DNA of 64,000 bases from a virus. This document shows, piece after piece, positions 43,459 to 51,514 of the stretch. The notes beneath the pieces were generated by a model. The model ran no database searches. It saw only the letters and a program-made list of their open reading frames with translations, and was not told the origin of the DNA. Both the position numbers and the translations under genes were made by a program. Position 1 is the stretch's first letter, and every line of letters starts with the position of its first letter. Location: the IMG/VR virus record IMGVR_UViG_3300032296_003714, positions 1 through 64,000 of that record; one strand, written 5' to 3'.

Positions 43459-44827
43459 GTTAATTATTTTTGATTTGGATGGAGTTTTAGTAGAGGCAAA
43501 AAAAATTCACTATGATTGTTTGAATCAAGCTCTCGAAGAAGAAGGAGAACAGTATGTTATAGGATGGGACGAGCATTTAAGTATTTATGATGGATTAAAG
43601 ACAAACCAAAAACTAGAATTACTTTCTAACAACAAAGGTCTTCCCGTTAATTCGTATAAAAGAATATGGGAAAAAAAACAAATTCTTACATTAGAATCAC
43701 TGAATAAATTAAATCCAACAGAGCACATAAGAAACTGTATAAGTAGTTTATCTAAAGAAGGATATAAGATTGTTTGTTGTTCAAATAGTATTAGGAAAAC
43801 TGTATTAACGGTTTTAAGTAAACTAGATATAATTCAATATTTTGATTTGATTTTATCAAATGAAGATGTGAAAAACAGCAAACCTCATCCTGAAATATAT
43901 TGGAATGCAATTTCTCACATGTCTTGTTTTCCAGATGAAACACTAATTATTGAAGATTCACCTTATGGTTTGTTAGCCGCAAGTAGGAGTAATTCTATGG
44001 TATATCGTGTTAATTCTCCTAGTGACATAACATATGATAATATAAAGAATCAAATAAATTTTATTACTAAAAACAGTAAGATGGTTAAACATAAGTGGTC
44101 TGACAAAACATTAAATGTACTTGTCCCGATGGCGGGTGCTGGAAGCAGATTTGAAAAAATGGGATATACTTTTCCAAAACCTTTGATTGATGTTATGGGA
44201 AAACCCATGATTCAAGTTGTGGTTGAAAACCTTAATATAGATGCCAATTTCATTTATATTGTACAAAAATCTCATAGAGAAAAATATAATTTAGATACTC
44301 TATTAAATCTTATAACACCAAATTGTAAAATTGTGGAAGTAGATGGATTAACTGAAGGTTCAGCTTGCACAACACTATTAGCCAAAGACTTAATTAATAA
44401 TGATAGTCCATTGATATCAATGAATTCTGACCAATTTATTGAATGGGATTCAAGTGAATTTATGTATAAAATGAACGAGTCCAACTGCGATGCAGGTATT
44501 TTAACATTCAAAGCAACCCACCCTAAATGGTCATTTGTTAAAATAAATGATTTGGGTTATGTAACCGAAGTTGCAGAAAAAAAACCAATTTCTGATATTG
44601 CAACTGTTGGGATTTATTTTTGGAGAAGGGGGTCTGATTATGTAAAATATGCGGAACAAATGATTTTAAAAAATATTAGAGTTAACAATGAATTCTACAT
44701 TTGTCCGGTTTTTAATGAGGCAATTTTAGATAATAAAAAAATAAAAATATTCGATGTTGATAAAATGTGGGGTATCGGTACCCCTGAAGATTTGAATTAT
44801 TTTTTAGAAAATTACATAACTATATAA
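43451..44827 (+). CDS. HAD phosphatase-nucleotidyltransferase fusion
   Basis: A 458-residue bifunctional protein. Residues 1-215 are a beta-phosphoglucomutase-like HAD: FDLDGVLVEAKKIH (Asp8 and Asp10), VCCSNS, NSKPHPEIY and IIEDSPYG. Residues about 222-458 are a sugar nucleotidyltransferase: VLVPMAGAGSRFEKMGYTFPKPLIDVMGKPMI, EGSACTTLLAK, and MWGIGTPEDLNYFL. Together they could make and activate a sugar or polyol phosphate to an NDP-sugar. It overlaps the preceding gene by eight bases. Confidence 0.87.
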   Translation: MIKLIIFDLDGVLVEAKKIHYDCLNQALEEEGEQYVIGWDEHLSIYDGLKTNQKLELLSNNKGLPVNSYKRIWEKKQILTLESLNKLNPTEHIRNCISSLSKEGYKIVCCSNSIRKTVLTVLSKLDIIQYFDLILSNEDVKNSKPHPEIYWNAISHMSCFPDETLIIEDSPYGLLAASRSNSMVYRVNSPSDITYDNIKNQINFITKNSKMVKHKWSDKTLNVLVPMAGAGSRFEKMGYTFPKPLIDVMGKPMIQVVVENLNIDANFIYIVQKSHREKYNLDTLLNLITPNCKIVEVDGLTEGSACTTLLAKDLINNDSPLISMNSDQFIEWDSSEFMYKMNESNCDAGILTFKATHPKWSFVKINDLGYVTEVAEKKPISDIATVGIYFWRRGSDYVKYAEQMILKNIRVNNEFYICPVFNEAILDNKKIKIFDVDKMWGIGTPEDLNYFLENYITI

Positions 44828-44828
44828 A

Positions 44829-45677
44829 ATGAATAATAACTTTTGTTTTCTGGTTTATACTAACGAAACGTATCTCCCAATTGCTAATCTATCCATGTCA
44901 GAATTTGATAGATTTAATCCCAATTTCCCTATAAAAAGATATTTGGTTTCAAATAAAATAGGCGATTTTGAATTTAAAGCACAAAATACAACTTTAATAG
45001 ATTGTGATATTCCGTTTGATGGTTCAGGAAATCACTTTTCTAAAACAATGATGAAAGCCATCTCTAATATTAGTGAGGAGTATATTATATTTTTCTGTGA
45101 TGACTATTTGCCAATAGGCGGAACTAAATGGAATTTATTGTCAGAATTAATTGATATGATAAAAAATGAAGATATAGACTTCATATCTTTTTCATACATG
45201 CCCCAAGCAAAGCAATGGAAAAAATTTCATGCAACGCTTCCTTCAGCACCAGATAAGAATTTATATTATATTCCGGATAACTACATGTATCTGTACAGCG
45301 TCCAGCCATGTATTTGGAAAAAATCTTCATTGTTAGATATCTTATCTCATAATCCAGAAATGTCCTTACATCATTTTGATACAACAAATTTAAAAAATAG
45401 GGAAGGATTTGTTAGAACTATGGATGTTCATACTTCGACATGGAATCCATACCCACAAGGCTCACAAACCTATGGATTTAAATGTTTAAGTACGGATTAT
45501 GGTGGATTTGATGAACAAGAAAATTATGATTGTTTTATATTTCCTTACGTTGAGATAGTAAGACATGGGTTTTTTAATATGTGGAGAGAAACAAATACCA
45601 AAATATTTTTAGAAAAATATATTGTTGATAATAACATTGATGCTGATGAGCGTTTAAAAAGATTTATATACAAATAA
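44829..45677 (+). CDS. Probable GT-A glycosyltransferase
   Basis: A 282-residue protein: NFCFLVYTNETYLPIANLS, KRYLVSNK, and EEYIIFFCDDYLPIGG with an acidic pair typical of the metal site. CIWKKSSLLDIL and a Trp-rich latter half (HTSTWNPYPQGSQTYGF) suit acceptor binding. No family name is given. It sits one base after the fusion gene, in the same transcript. Confidence 0.65.
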   Translation: MNNNFCFLVYTNETYLPIANLSMSEFDRFNPNFPIKRYLVSNKIGDFEFKAQNTTLIDCDIPFDGSGNHFSKTMMKAISNISEEYIIFFCDDYLPIGGTKWNLLSELIDMIKNEDIDFISFSYMPQAKQWKKFHATLPSAPDKNLYYIPDNYMYLYSVQPCIWKKSSLLDILSHNPEMSLHHFDTTNLKNREGFVRTMDVHTSTWNPYPQGSQTYGFKCLSTDYGGFDEQENYDCFIFPYVEIVRHGFFNMWRETNTKIFLEKYIVDNNIDADERLKRFIYK

Positions 45678-45693
45678 AAATCCACACCATTTT

Positions 45694-46551
45694 ATGAATA
45701 TTGAAGTAATGTTTGAAAAACCACATACTTTGTGGAATGTTGTGTGGGTTTTTGAAAAATTTTTTCACTGGTTTAAAGAAAATTACCCTGAACATAATAT
45801 TACTTTTAAAAATAGTGACCCAGATAAGAGAGGAAATCCATGTAGTCCGTATTCACCTCATGTGATGGTTATAAGAAATTTAGATAATTTAAAATATATC
45901 ATAGTTTCATATTGGGATAGGGCATACGAACTTACATGGCCAGGTTGCGGATGGGATATTGAAAATAGAGTTGAAATAATAACATCTTCAGGTGTCCATT
46001 CCCCAATGGACTTTACACCCTTTTCTTATCTTTGTTATTCAAAGGATTTCGAACAAATTGCGAGTGTTGAAAGAATTCCTTTTGATAAAAAAGAAAAAAA
46101 TTATTTATTTTTTAGAGGGTATCTGTATCATCATAGAAAAATAATGCAAAACCATTTTCCTGAATATTTTACCGAAGAAAGAAAAGTCTCTTTCGATTTA
46201 TTCAAAGAATTTAATGAGAATAAGATTAATCTTAGTATTGATGGTGCAGCTGAAATTTGTCATAGGGATATTGAGATTCTTTCATCTGGTTCTGTTTTAT
46301 TAAGACCTGAGTTAAATCAAATTTTTCATGACCCATTAATTCCTGATTATCATTATATAAGTGTTCCAAAAAGTAATGACCCGGTAACACAATTTAAATT
46401 ATTATTAGAAAAGTACGAAGAAGTTAAAAATAACGATGAATTATTATCCACAATATCAAACAATGGATATGAATGGTATGAAAGAAATGGAACTGTAAAA
46501 TCAAATGTTGATATTTTAAAAAAAATTATAAATTTAGGTAAATTAGAATAA
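45694..46551 (+). CDS. GT90/CAP10-like glycosyltransferase
   Basis: A 285-residue protein. KKEKNYLFFRGYLYHHRKIM, then ISIDGAAE-like block LSIDGAAEICHRDIEILSSGSVLLRPELN and IPDYHYISVP, resemble the GT-B C-terminal pattern of the CAP10/LPS-modifying group (GT90) and of exostosins. Trp-rich N-terminus. Family assignment is tentative; a glycosyltransferase is likely. Confidence 0.62.
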   Translation: MNIEVMFEKPHTLWNVVWVFEKFFHWFKENYPEHNITFKNSDPDKRGNPCSPYSPHVMVIRNLDNLKYIIVSYWDRAYELTWPGCGWDIENRVEIITSSGVHSPMDFTPFSYLCYSKDFEQIASVERIPFDKKEKNYLFFRGYLYHHRKIMQNHFPEYFTEERKVSFDLFKEFNENKINLSIDGAAEICHRDIEILSSGSVLLRPELNQIFHDPLIPDYHYISVPKSNDPVTQFKLLLEKYEEVKNNDELLSTISNNGYEWYERNGTVKSNVDILKKIINLGKLE

Positions 46552-46554
46552 ATT

Positions 46555-47946
46555 ATGAATGAAGTTGTTAAATATTGGGATGGGAATCTTATATTACGCC
46601 ACATCGGTAAAGAGTTAAATTGGTTATTTAGTTATCTCGATGATAAAAAAATTGAATCTGTTTCTTTCATTGATATTGGAGGTAATGTTGGAAAATTTTA
46701 TGATGAGGTTTCAAAAAAATATAATATAAAGAAGTGTGTTATTGTTGAACCTTCTAAAGTTTTATATGACTATATGTCTAATAAATTTGAAAACAACGAT
46801 TCTGTAGAAATACACAATTTTGCAATTTCAGATAAAAATGGAAGTTTTCAATTTTACGATAGTGCAAGTATGTTTGTTGACATATTTGAAAAAGAAGAAA
46901 TAAACGATTCAATAAACTTAGGATTGTCTAAGTTGTCTCATGATGTACCTGGTGATACTATGTGTTATAGTATGGATTTCTTTATGAGAGAAATTTGTAA
47001 CATACAACCTAATGAAATAGATTTTATAAAAATTGACACAGAAAATTCTGATTTACAAATTATTAAAAGCATGACGAATTTTTTTGTGGAGAATAAAATT
47101 CGACCTCTAATTCTTTTTGAGAATAACTATCATAACTCTATTAGTGAAACTGAAGCTTTGGCTATTATAAATAATTTTTGTAATTTATGTGGGTATGAAA
47201 AGATTGATTTATCAATACCAGGTGACAATATCCTAATTCCGCTAAAAAAAGAAAAAACTAATAATTTAACTGAAGTTTATAGAATATTACAAAGTTTTAA
47301 AATCGATAAAAAATTTTGGAGATATCAAAACTTAACGGGTGAGGATTATGATATTAGAAGGTCTAAACCGGCACCATACATTAAAACCGCAATTGAAATT
47401 GCTAAAGCGTTAGACTTAAAAAATGTTGTTGAAATTGGTTCTTCAAGATATTCAGTAACTGACCCATGTTTGAAATATTTTGATTTGTCTAATAATGCCT
47501 TTTTGTCTCCACCTTGTTGTTGTGACGGACATGGAGGCTTTTTTTGGTCAAGAGCGGGGTTTGAAGTTTATACTGTAGATATTGACGAAAATTGTAAAAA
47601 TGGGGTCTTGTGGTCTTATGGTAATCTTAATATTCCGGTTCCTGAAAATCTACATGTTGAAATACCTAGAGATGGGATTGAGTTCTTACAATCTTTTGAT
47701 AAAACTATAGACGTTTTATTCTTAGATGGTTGGGATATCGGTACTCCTGAATATGCTGAAAAACATTTAGAGGCGTATTTGGCTGCTGAAAATAAATTAT
47801 CTTCAACCCATTTAGTCTTAATCGATGATACTGATTACATTACCCAAGATGGAGGTAAAGATAAACTATTATCTCCTTATCTAATTGATAAGGGATATAT
47901 TCCATTATTTAATGGAAGGCAAACATTATACATGAAATATGAGTAA
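46555..47946 (+). CDS. Double methyltransferase (FkbM-type plus second class I domain)
   Basis: A 463-residue fusion of two SAM methyltransferases. Residues about 35-225 are FkbM-like: SFIDIGGNVGKFYDEV, CVIVEPSKVLYDYM, ISDKNGSFQFY, IDFIKIDTENSDLQIIKSM. Residues about 255-463 form a second Rossmann domain: NVVEIGSSRYSVTD, EVYTVDIDENCKN, VLFLDGWDIGTPEYAEKHLEAYLAAE, and HLVLIDDTDYIT. It includes a Cys cluster PPCCCDGHGG. The two halves likely methylate different positions of a glycan. Confidence 0.8.
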   Translation: MNEVVKYWDGNLILRHIGKELNWLFSYLDDKKIESVSFIDIGGNVGKFYDEVSKKYNIKKCVIVEPSKVLYDYMSNKFENNDSVEIHNFAISDKNGSFQFYDSASMFVDIFEKEEINDSINLGLSKLSHDVPGDTMCYSMDFFMREICNIQPNEIDFIKIDTENSDLQIIKSMTNFFVENKIRPLILFENNYHNSISETEALAIINNFCNLCGYEKIDLSIPGDNILIPLKKEKTNNLTEVYRILQSFKIDKKFWRYQNLTGEDYDIRRSKPAPYIKTAIEIAKALDLKNVVEIGSSRYSVTDPCLKYFDLSNNAFLSPPCCCDGHGGFFWSRAGFEVYTVDIDENCKNGVLWSYGNLNIPVPENLHVEIPRDGIEFLQSFDKTIDVLFLDGWDIGTPEYAEKHLEAYLAAENKLSSTHLVLIDDTDYITQDGGKDKLLSPYLIDKGYIPLFNGRQTLYMKYE

Positions 47947-48691
47947 AGTAGTTATAAGTCTTACGACAATACCAAACAGATTAAATCCTGATAGACCAGG
48001 TTATGGATTAAAGCCTGCACTAGATAGATTAACAACATTATCTTATGGTGATTATGAAGTTCATTTGAATATACCATTTGTGAATAATAAATCTGGTGAA
48101 TATTATACAATACCTAATTGGTTACAGGAATATAATTCGGACAAATTAAAAATTTTTAGAACTGAAGATTATGGTTCAATAACAAAACTGATTCCTACTG
48201 TTGATAGGTTATCTGACCCTAATGATATAATAATAACAGTTGATGATGACTTGAATTATATGGATGGTTTCATTGAATATCATTTAGAAAAAAGGAAACA
48301 ATACCCTGACGCTGCAATTGGTTTTGCGGGTATAGGCTCAATTGGGGGGACCTGCCATTTTTGTACCACAGTAAAAGATGATGTTAGAGTTAAAATTTTA
48401 GAAGGATATAAAACTGTATCATATAAAAAAGGTTTTTTTGGTTCGGATTTTAAAGATTTTGCAATAGGAAATTGGAATGATGATATGATTATATCTGCAT
48501 ACTTAGGTAAAAATTACATCCAAAAAATGGTTGTTGCTTACGATAAAGACACTGATTATTCTCCAAGAGTTGAGTCATTTCCTGTCATTGGACATCTGCC
48601 AAATGAAAGAGGTGGCTGTTGGTGGTTTAGAAATGAGTCTGTACCTGACAATCATCAGATATACTATAAATTAGGATTTTTAGAAAGATAA
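47939..48691 (+). CDS. GT-A glycosyltransferase
   Basis: A 250-residue protein: KVVISLTTIPNRLN, LKIFRTEDYGSITKLIP and NDIIITVDDDLNYMDGFIEYH, the metal site DDD at about 101-103. GTCHFCTT and NWNDDMIISAYLGKN follow. This layout is frequent in Bacteroidota and giant-virus glycan genes. It overlaps the methyltransferase gene by eight bases. Confidence 0.72.
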   Translation: MSKVVISLTTIPNRLNPDRPGYGLKPALDRLTTLSYGDYEVHLNIPFVNNKSGEYYTIPNWLQEYNSDKLKIFRTEDYGSITKLIPTVDRLSDPNDIIITVDDDLNYMDGFIEYHLEKRKQYPDAAIGFAGIGSIGGTCHFCTTVKDDVRVKILEGYKTVSYKKGFFGSDFKDFAIGNWNDDMIISAYLGKNYIQKMVVAYDKDTDYSPRVESFPVIGHLPNERGGCWWFRNESVPDNHQIYYKLGFLER

Positions 48692-48692
48692 T

Positions 48693-50363
48693 ATGGAAAA
48701 AGTTACTTTAGTCACAGGTTTATGGAATATTGGTAGGGATAACCTATCAGAGGGATGGTCTAGGTCATTCCAACATTATTTAGATAGATTTGATAGATTA
48801 TTGGATGTTGACGCCAATATGATAATATTTGGAGACGAGGAGTTAGAATCATTTGTCTTCAAAAAAAGAACTAATGAGAATACACAATTCATACTTAGAC
48901 CTACAAGCTGGTTTGTTCACAATGAATTCTATGATAAGATTCAAGAAATTAGGACTAAAGAATCTTGGTATAATCAAGTAGGTTGGCTCAAGGATTCAAC
49001 ACAGGCTAAGTTAGGAATGTATAACCCCTTGGTTATGTCTAAAATGTTTTTATTACATGATGCAAAAATTTTAGATAGGTTTAATTCTGATTATATGTTT
49101 TGGATTGATGCTGGTCTTGCAAACACAGTTCATCCAGGATATTTTACACACGATAAAGTTTTAGATAAATTACCAAAATATATTTCTAAATTTTCATTTG
49201 TTTGTTTTCCATATGAGACTTCTGTTGAAATACATGGTTTTGAATATTCAAAATTAAAATCTATAGCAAATTCCGATGTTAAAAAAGTTGCGAGAGGCGG
49301 ATTCTTCGGAGGTCCAAAAAGTACGATATCTGAGATAAATTCAATTTATTATTCATTGATGAAATCAACATTGTATGATGGATACATGGGTACTGAAGAG
49401 TCACTATTCAGTATTATGTGTTATAAACATGCTGATGTTGTGAATTATTTTGAAATAGATGGTAATGGATTAATGGGTAAGTTTTTTGAGGATTTGAAAA
49501 ACGATAAGTTGGTCGTAAAATCAGAGTCTTCTATTAATAATTCACACGTATTAGATTTATCAAAAACATCCTTGTACGTTATAGGTTTTAATAGTCCAAA
49601 ACAATTTAAGACACTTATTGAGTCTATGTTATCTTATGATAAAAACTTTATAGAAAAACCAAAAAAATATTTATTAGATAATTCTACTGATTTGTCAACT
49701 ACTGAGGAATACTCGGTAATTTGTAAAGAGTTTGGTTTTGAACATATTAAGAAAGATAATTTAGGTATTTGTGGTGGTAGACAATTTATTGCAGAACATT
49801 TTGAAGAAAGTGATTCTGACTTTATGTTTTTCTTTGAAGATGATATGTTTTTCTATCCTAAGGATGGTGTATGTAGAAATGGATTCAATAGATATGTTCC
49901 TGACCTGTATCAAAAATCATTAGAGATTGTGAGAAAAGAAGGTTTTGATTTTTTAAAATTAAATTATAGTGAATTTTTTGGCGATAATGGCACACAGTGG
50001 ACATGGTATAATGTACCACAACATTTGAGAGAAGAGTTTTGGCCCGAAAAACCCAAACTACCTGAAAGCGGATTAGACCCAAATGCACCTAAAGTTAAGT
50101 ACGGAAAAATAATTTCACACAAAGGAGTTCCATATTCTAATGGTGAAATATATTATTGTAACTGGCCACAAATTGTTTCTAAATTAGGTAATAAAAAAAT
50201 GTTTTTAGATACAACATGGGCACATCCGTTTGAACAAACTTGGATGAGTCATATGTATCAACTGACAAAAAAAGGTGAATTAAATCCAGGAATTTTATTA
50301 CTTACACCAACAGAACACAATAGATTTGAACATTACGGTCCAGGGTTGCGTAAAGAATCATAA
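48693..50363 (+). CDS. Two-domain protein: HtrL/YibB-like plus GT-A domain
   Basis: A 556-residue protein. Residues 1-285 match the HtrL_YibB family: VTLVTGLWNIGRDNLSEGW, NPLVMSKMFLLHDA, YMFWIDAGLANTVHP, ARGGFFGGPKSTI and YMGTEESLFSIM. Residues about 290-556 look like a second GT-A domain: LYVIGFNSPKQFKTLIESML, ICGGRQFIAEHFEESDSDFMFFFEDDMFFY with metal site, and the C-terminal FEQTWMSHMY. The HtrL group is related to glycosyltransferases. It closes the overlapping part of the island. Confidence 0.72.
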   Translation: MEKVTLVTGLWNIGRDNLSEGWSRSFQHYLDRFDRLLDVDANMIIFGDEELESFVFKKRTNENTQFILRPTSWFVHNEFYDKIQEIRTKESWYNQVGWLKDSTQAKLGMYNPLVMSKMFLLHDAKILDRFNSDYMFWIDAGLANTVHPGYFTHDKVLDKLPKYISKFSFVCFPYETSVEIHGFEYSKLKSIANSDVKKVARGGFFGGPKSTISEINSIYYSLMKSTLYDGYMGTEESLFSIMCYKHADVVNYFEIDGNGLMGKFFEDLKNDKLVVKSESSINNSHVLDLSKTSLYVIGFNSPKQFKTLIESMLSYDKNFIEKPKKYLLDNSTDLSTTEEYSVICKEFGFEHIKKDNLGICGGRQFIAEHFEESDSDFMFFFEDDMFFYPKDGVCRNGFNRYVPDLYQKSLEIVRKEGFDFLKLNYSEFFGDNGTQWTWYNVPQHLREEFWPEKPKLPESGLDPNAPKVKYGKIISHKGVPYSNGEIYYCNWPQIVSKLGNKKMFLDTTWAHPFEQTWMSHMYQLTKKGELNPGILLLTPTEHNRFEHYGPGLRKES

Positions 50364-50368
50364 CAATA

Positions 50369-50376
50369 TATTTATT
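50369..50376 (+). promoter_or_regulatory. Putative late promoter box TATTTATT with near-leaderless spacing
   Basis: TATTTATT is followed by GTT and ATG, exactly the arrangement seen upstream of 18604 on the other strand. Confidence 0.5.
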
Positions 50377-50379
50377 GTT

Positions 50380-50757
50380 ATGGAATTTTTTATAAAAAAG
50401 AATGCATCCCTACCGGTTCTAAAAATGCAAGTAGTTAAAGACGGAAGGTCAGGGTATCAACAATTAATGGAAGATTTAGAAGTTTCTTCAATATACTTCT
50501 CTATGATTGATACTGCAAATGGTATACCTAAAATAATCGATGCCCCATGTGGTATTGTTCCCATAGATTTACCAGCGGGTTCTCCACCCGAATATTATAT
50601 TTATTTCCAATTTAACGCGAGAGATACAAACACGACTGGAAGATATAAAGGTGAGTTTTTAATTAAAAACGATGAAGGCAATCTAATTCTACCTTTAAGG
50701 GAGGAAGTGTATATAAATGTTCAAGATAGTTTTTCCGCAATAGACCCTTGTTGTTAA
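50380..50757 (+). CDS. Small beta-rich structural protein
   Basis: A 125-residue protein with beta strands (LPVLKMQVVKDG, SSIYFSMIDTANG, EYYIYFQFNARDTNTTGRYKGEFLIKND, LREEVYINVQDSF). The pattern of a domain describing a fibre or baseplate N-terminal module (BppU-like) is suggested, without certainty. The ATG after the late box is preferred to an upstream in-frame one inside the preceding gene. Its late box, unlike the enzymes around it, supports a virion role. Confidence 0.6.
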   Translation: MEFFIKKNASLPVLKMQVVKDGRSGYQQLMEDLEVSSIYFSMIDTANGIPKIIDAPCGIVPIDLPAGSPPEYYIYFQFNARDTNTTGRYKGEFLIKNDEGNLILPLREEVYINVQDSFSAIDPCC

Positions 50758-50781
50758 TTTAATTTCATTTATATTTAAAAA

Positions 50782-51444
50782 ATGATAGAAAATTTTTTAG
50801 GTGTAAACATATCTTATCCATATAATATTTTTACAGAATCAGAACTTTTTTTCTTATATGGTGTAATTTCATCGATTAATCCACAAAATATAGTCGAATT
50901 GGGAGGAGGGTCTCAAGGAATTTGTTCTAGCGTTTTCACAAAAGCACAGAAAAATAATCCTAAAGCTAAGCTTTTTTCCGTAGATATTTTAGAAATGAAA
51001 AAAAAATCCAATAATCATTTTTTACTTCAAAAAGATATAAATGATGTAACACCTGATGATATACATAATGAAAAAATAGATGTTGTTTTTTTTGATTCTC
51101 ATGGAGTAATTCCGCAATTAAACTTTTATAATAAAATGGTTAAATATAATTTAATTGATGACGACACACTTCTTATTTTACACGACACAAATTTATTTTA
51201 TGAACCAATAACAAGTATGTGTATCAATTCGAATGGTCACTTTGGTATGTTCACTGAAGAAGGTTATGCTCACCAATGGGTTGAAAGAAATCTTGTTAAT
51301 TATTTTAAATTAAAAGGTTATGATGTTTTTAGTTTATCTACAAAACCAGAAAATCATAATGAAAACCATCCATTACTTTTTGGTATTTCCGTTTGTAAAA
51401 AATTCAAAGTTTTAAATCCAATTTCTTTGGTTTATCCCGAATAA
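50782..51444 (+). CDS. Class I SAM methyltransferase
   Basis: A 220-residue protein with IVELGGGSQGICSSVF (motif I), KLFSVDILEM, KIDVVFFDSHG, and DDTLLILHDTNLFYEP. This is a Methyltransf_24-type arrangement. A CATTTATA octamer lies eight bases before the start. It is the last member of the plus-strand glycan island, just before the DNA polymerase. Substrate unknown; glycan methylation is likely by context. Confidence 0.77.
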   Translation: MIENFLGVNISYPYNIFTESELFFLYGVISSINPQNIVELGGGSQGICSSVFTKAQKNNPKAKLFSVDILEMKKKSNNHFLLQKDINDVTPDDIHNEKIDVVFFDSHGVIPQLNFYNKMVKYNLIDDDTLLILHDTNLFYEPITSMCINSNGHFGMFTEEGYAHQWVERNLVNYFKLKGYDVFSLSTKPENHNENHPLLFGISVCKKFKVLNPISLVYPE

Positions 51445-51450
51445 TTTTTA

Positions 51451-51458
51451 TATTTATC
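51451..51458 (+). promoter_or_regulatory. TATTTATC box upstream of DNA polymerase
   Basis: The octamer is 56 bases before the polymerase ATG, much further than at other genes. A polymerase gene is expected early, so this may be chance or a secondary late promoter. Confidence 0.3.
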
Positions 51459-51470
51459 AGAGAAGGTAAA

Positions 51471-51487
51471 TTTCACATTTTGTGAAA
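51471..51487 (+). promoter_or_regulatory. Hairpin in polymerase leader, possible translational operator
   Basis: TTTCACA/TGTGAAA is a perfect 7-bp stem with a TTT loop, 27 bases before the ATG at 51515. T4 gp43 represses its own synthesis by binding a leader hairpin; this element is placed somewhat further upstream than the T4 operator, which overlaps the ribosome site. Confidence 0.4.
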
Positions 51488-51514
51488 GCTAATAGACCAC
51501 TCTAAAAATATATT

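Noticed and set aside
51451-51458. TATTTATC as the main promoter of the DNA polymerase
   Set aside because: Spacing of 56 bases is far from the rest and replication genes are expected early; kept only as a low-confidence site.
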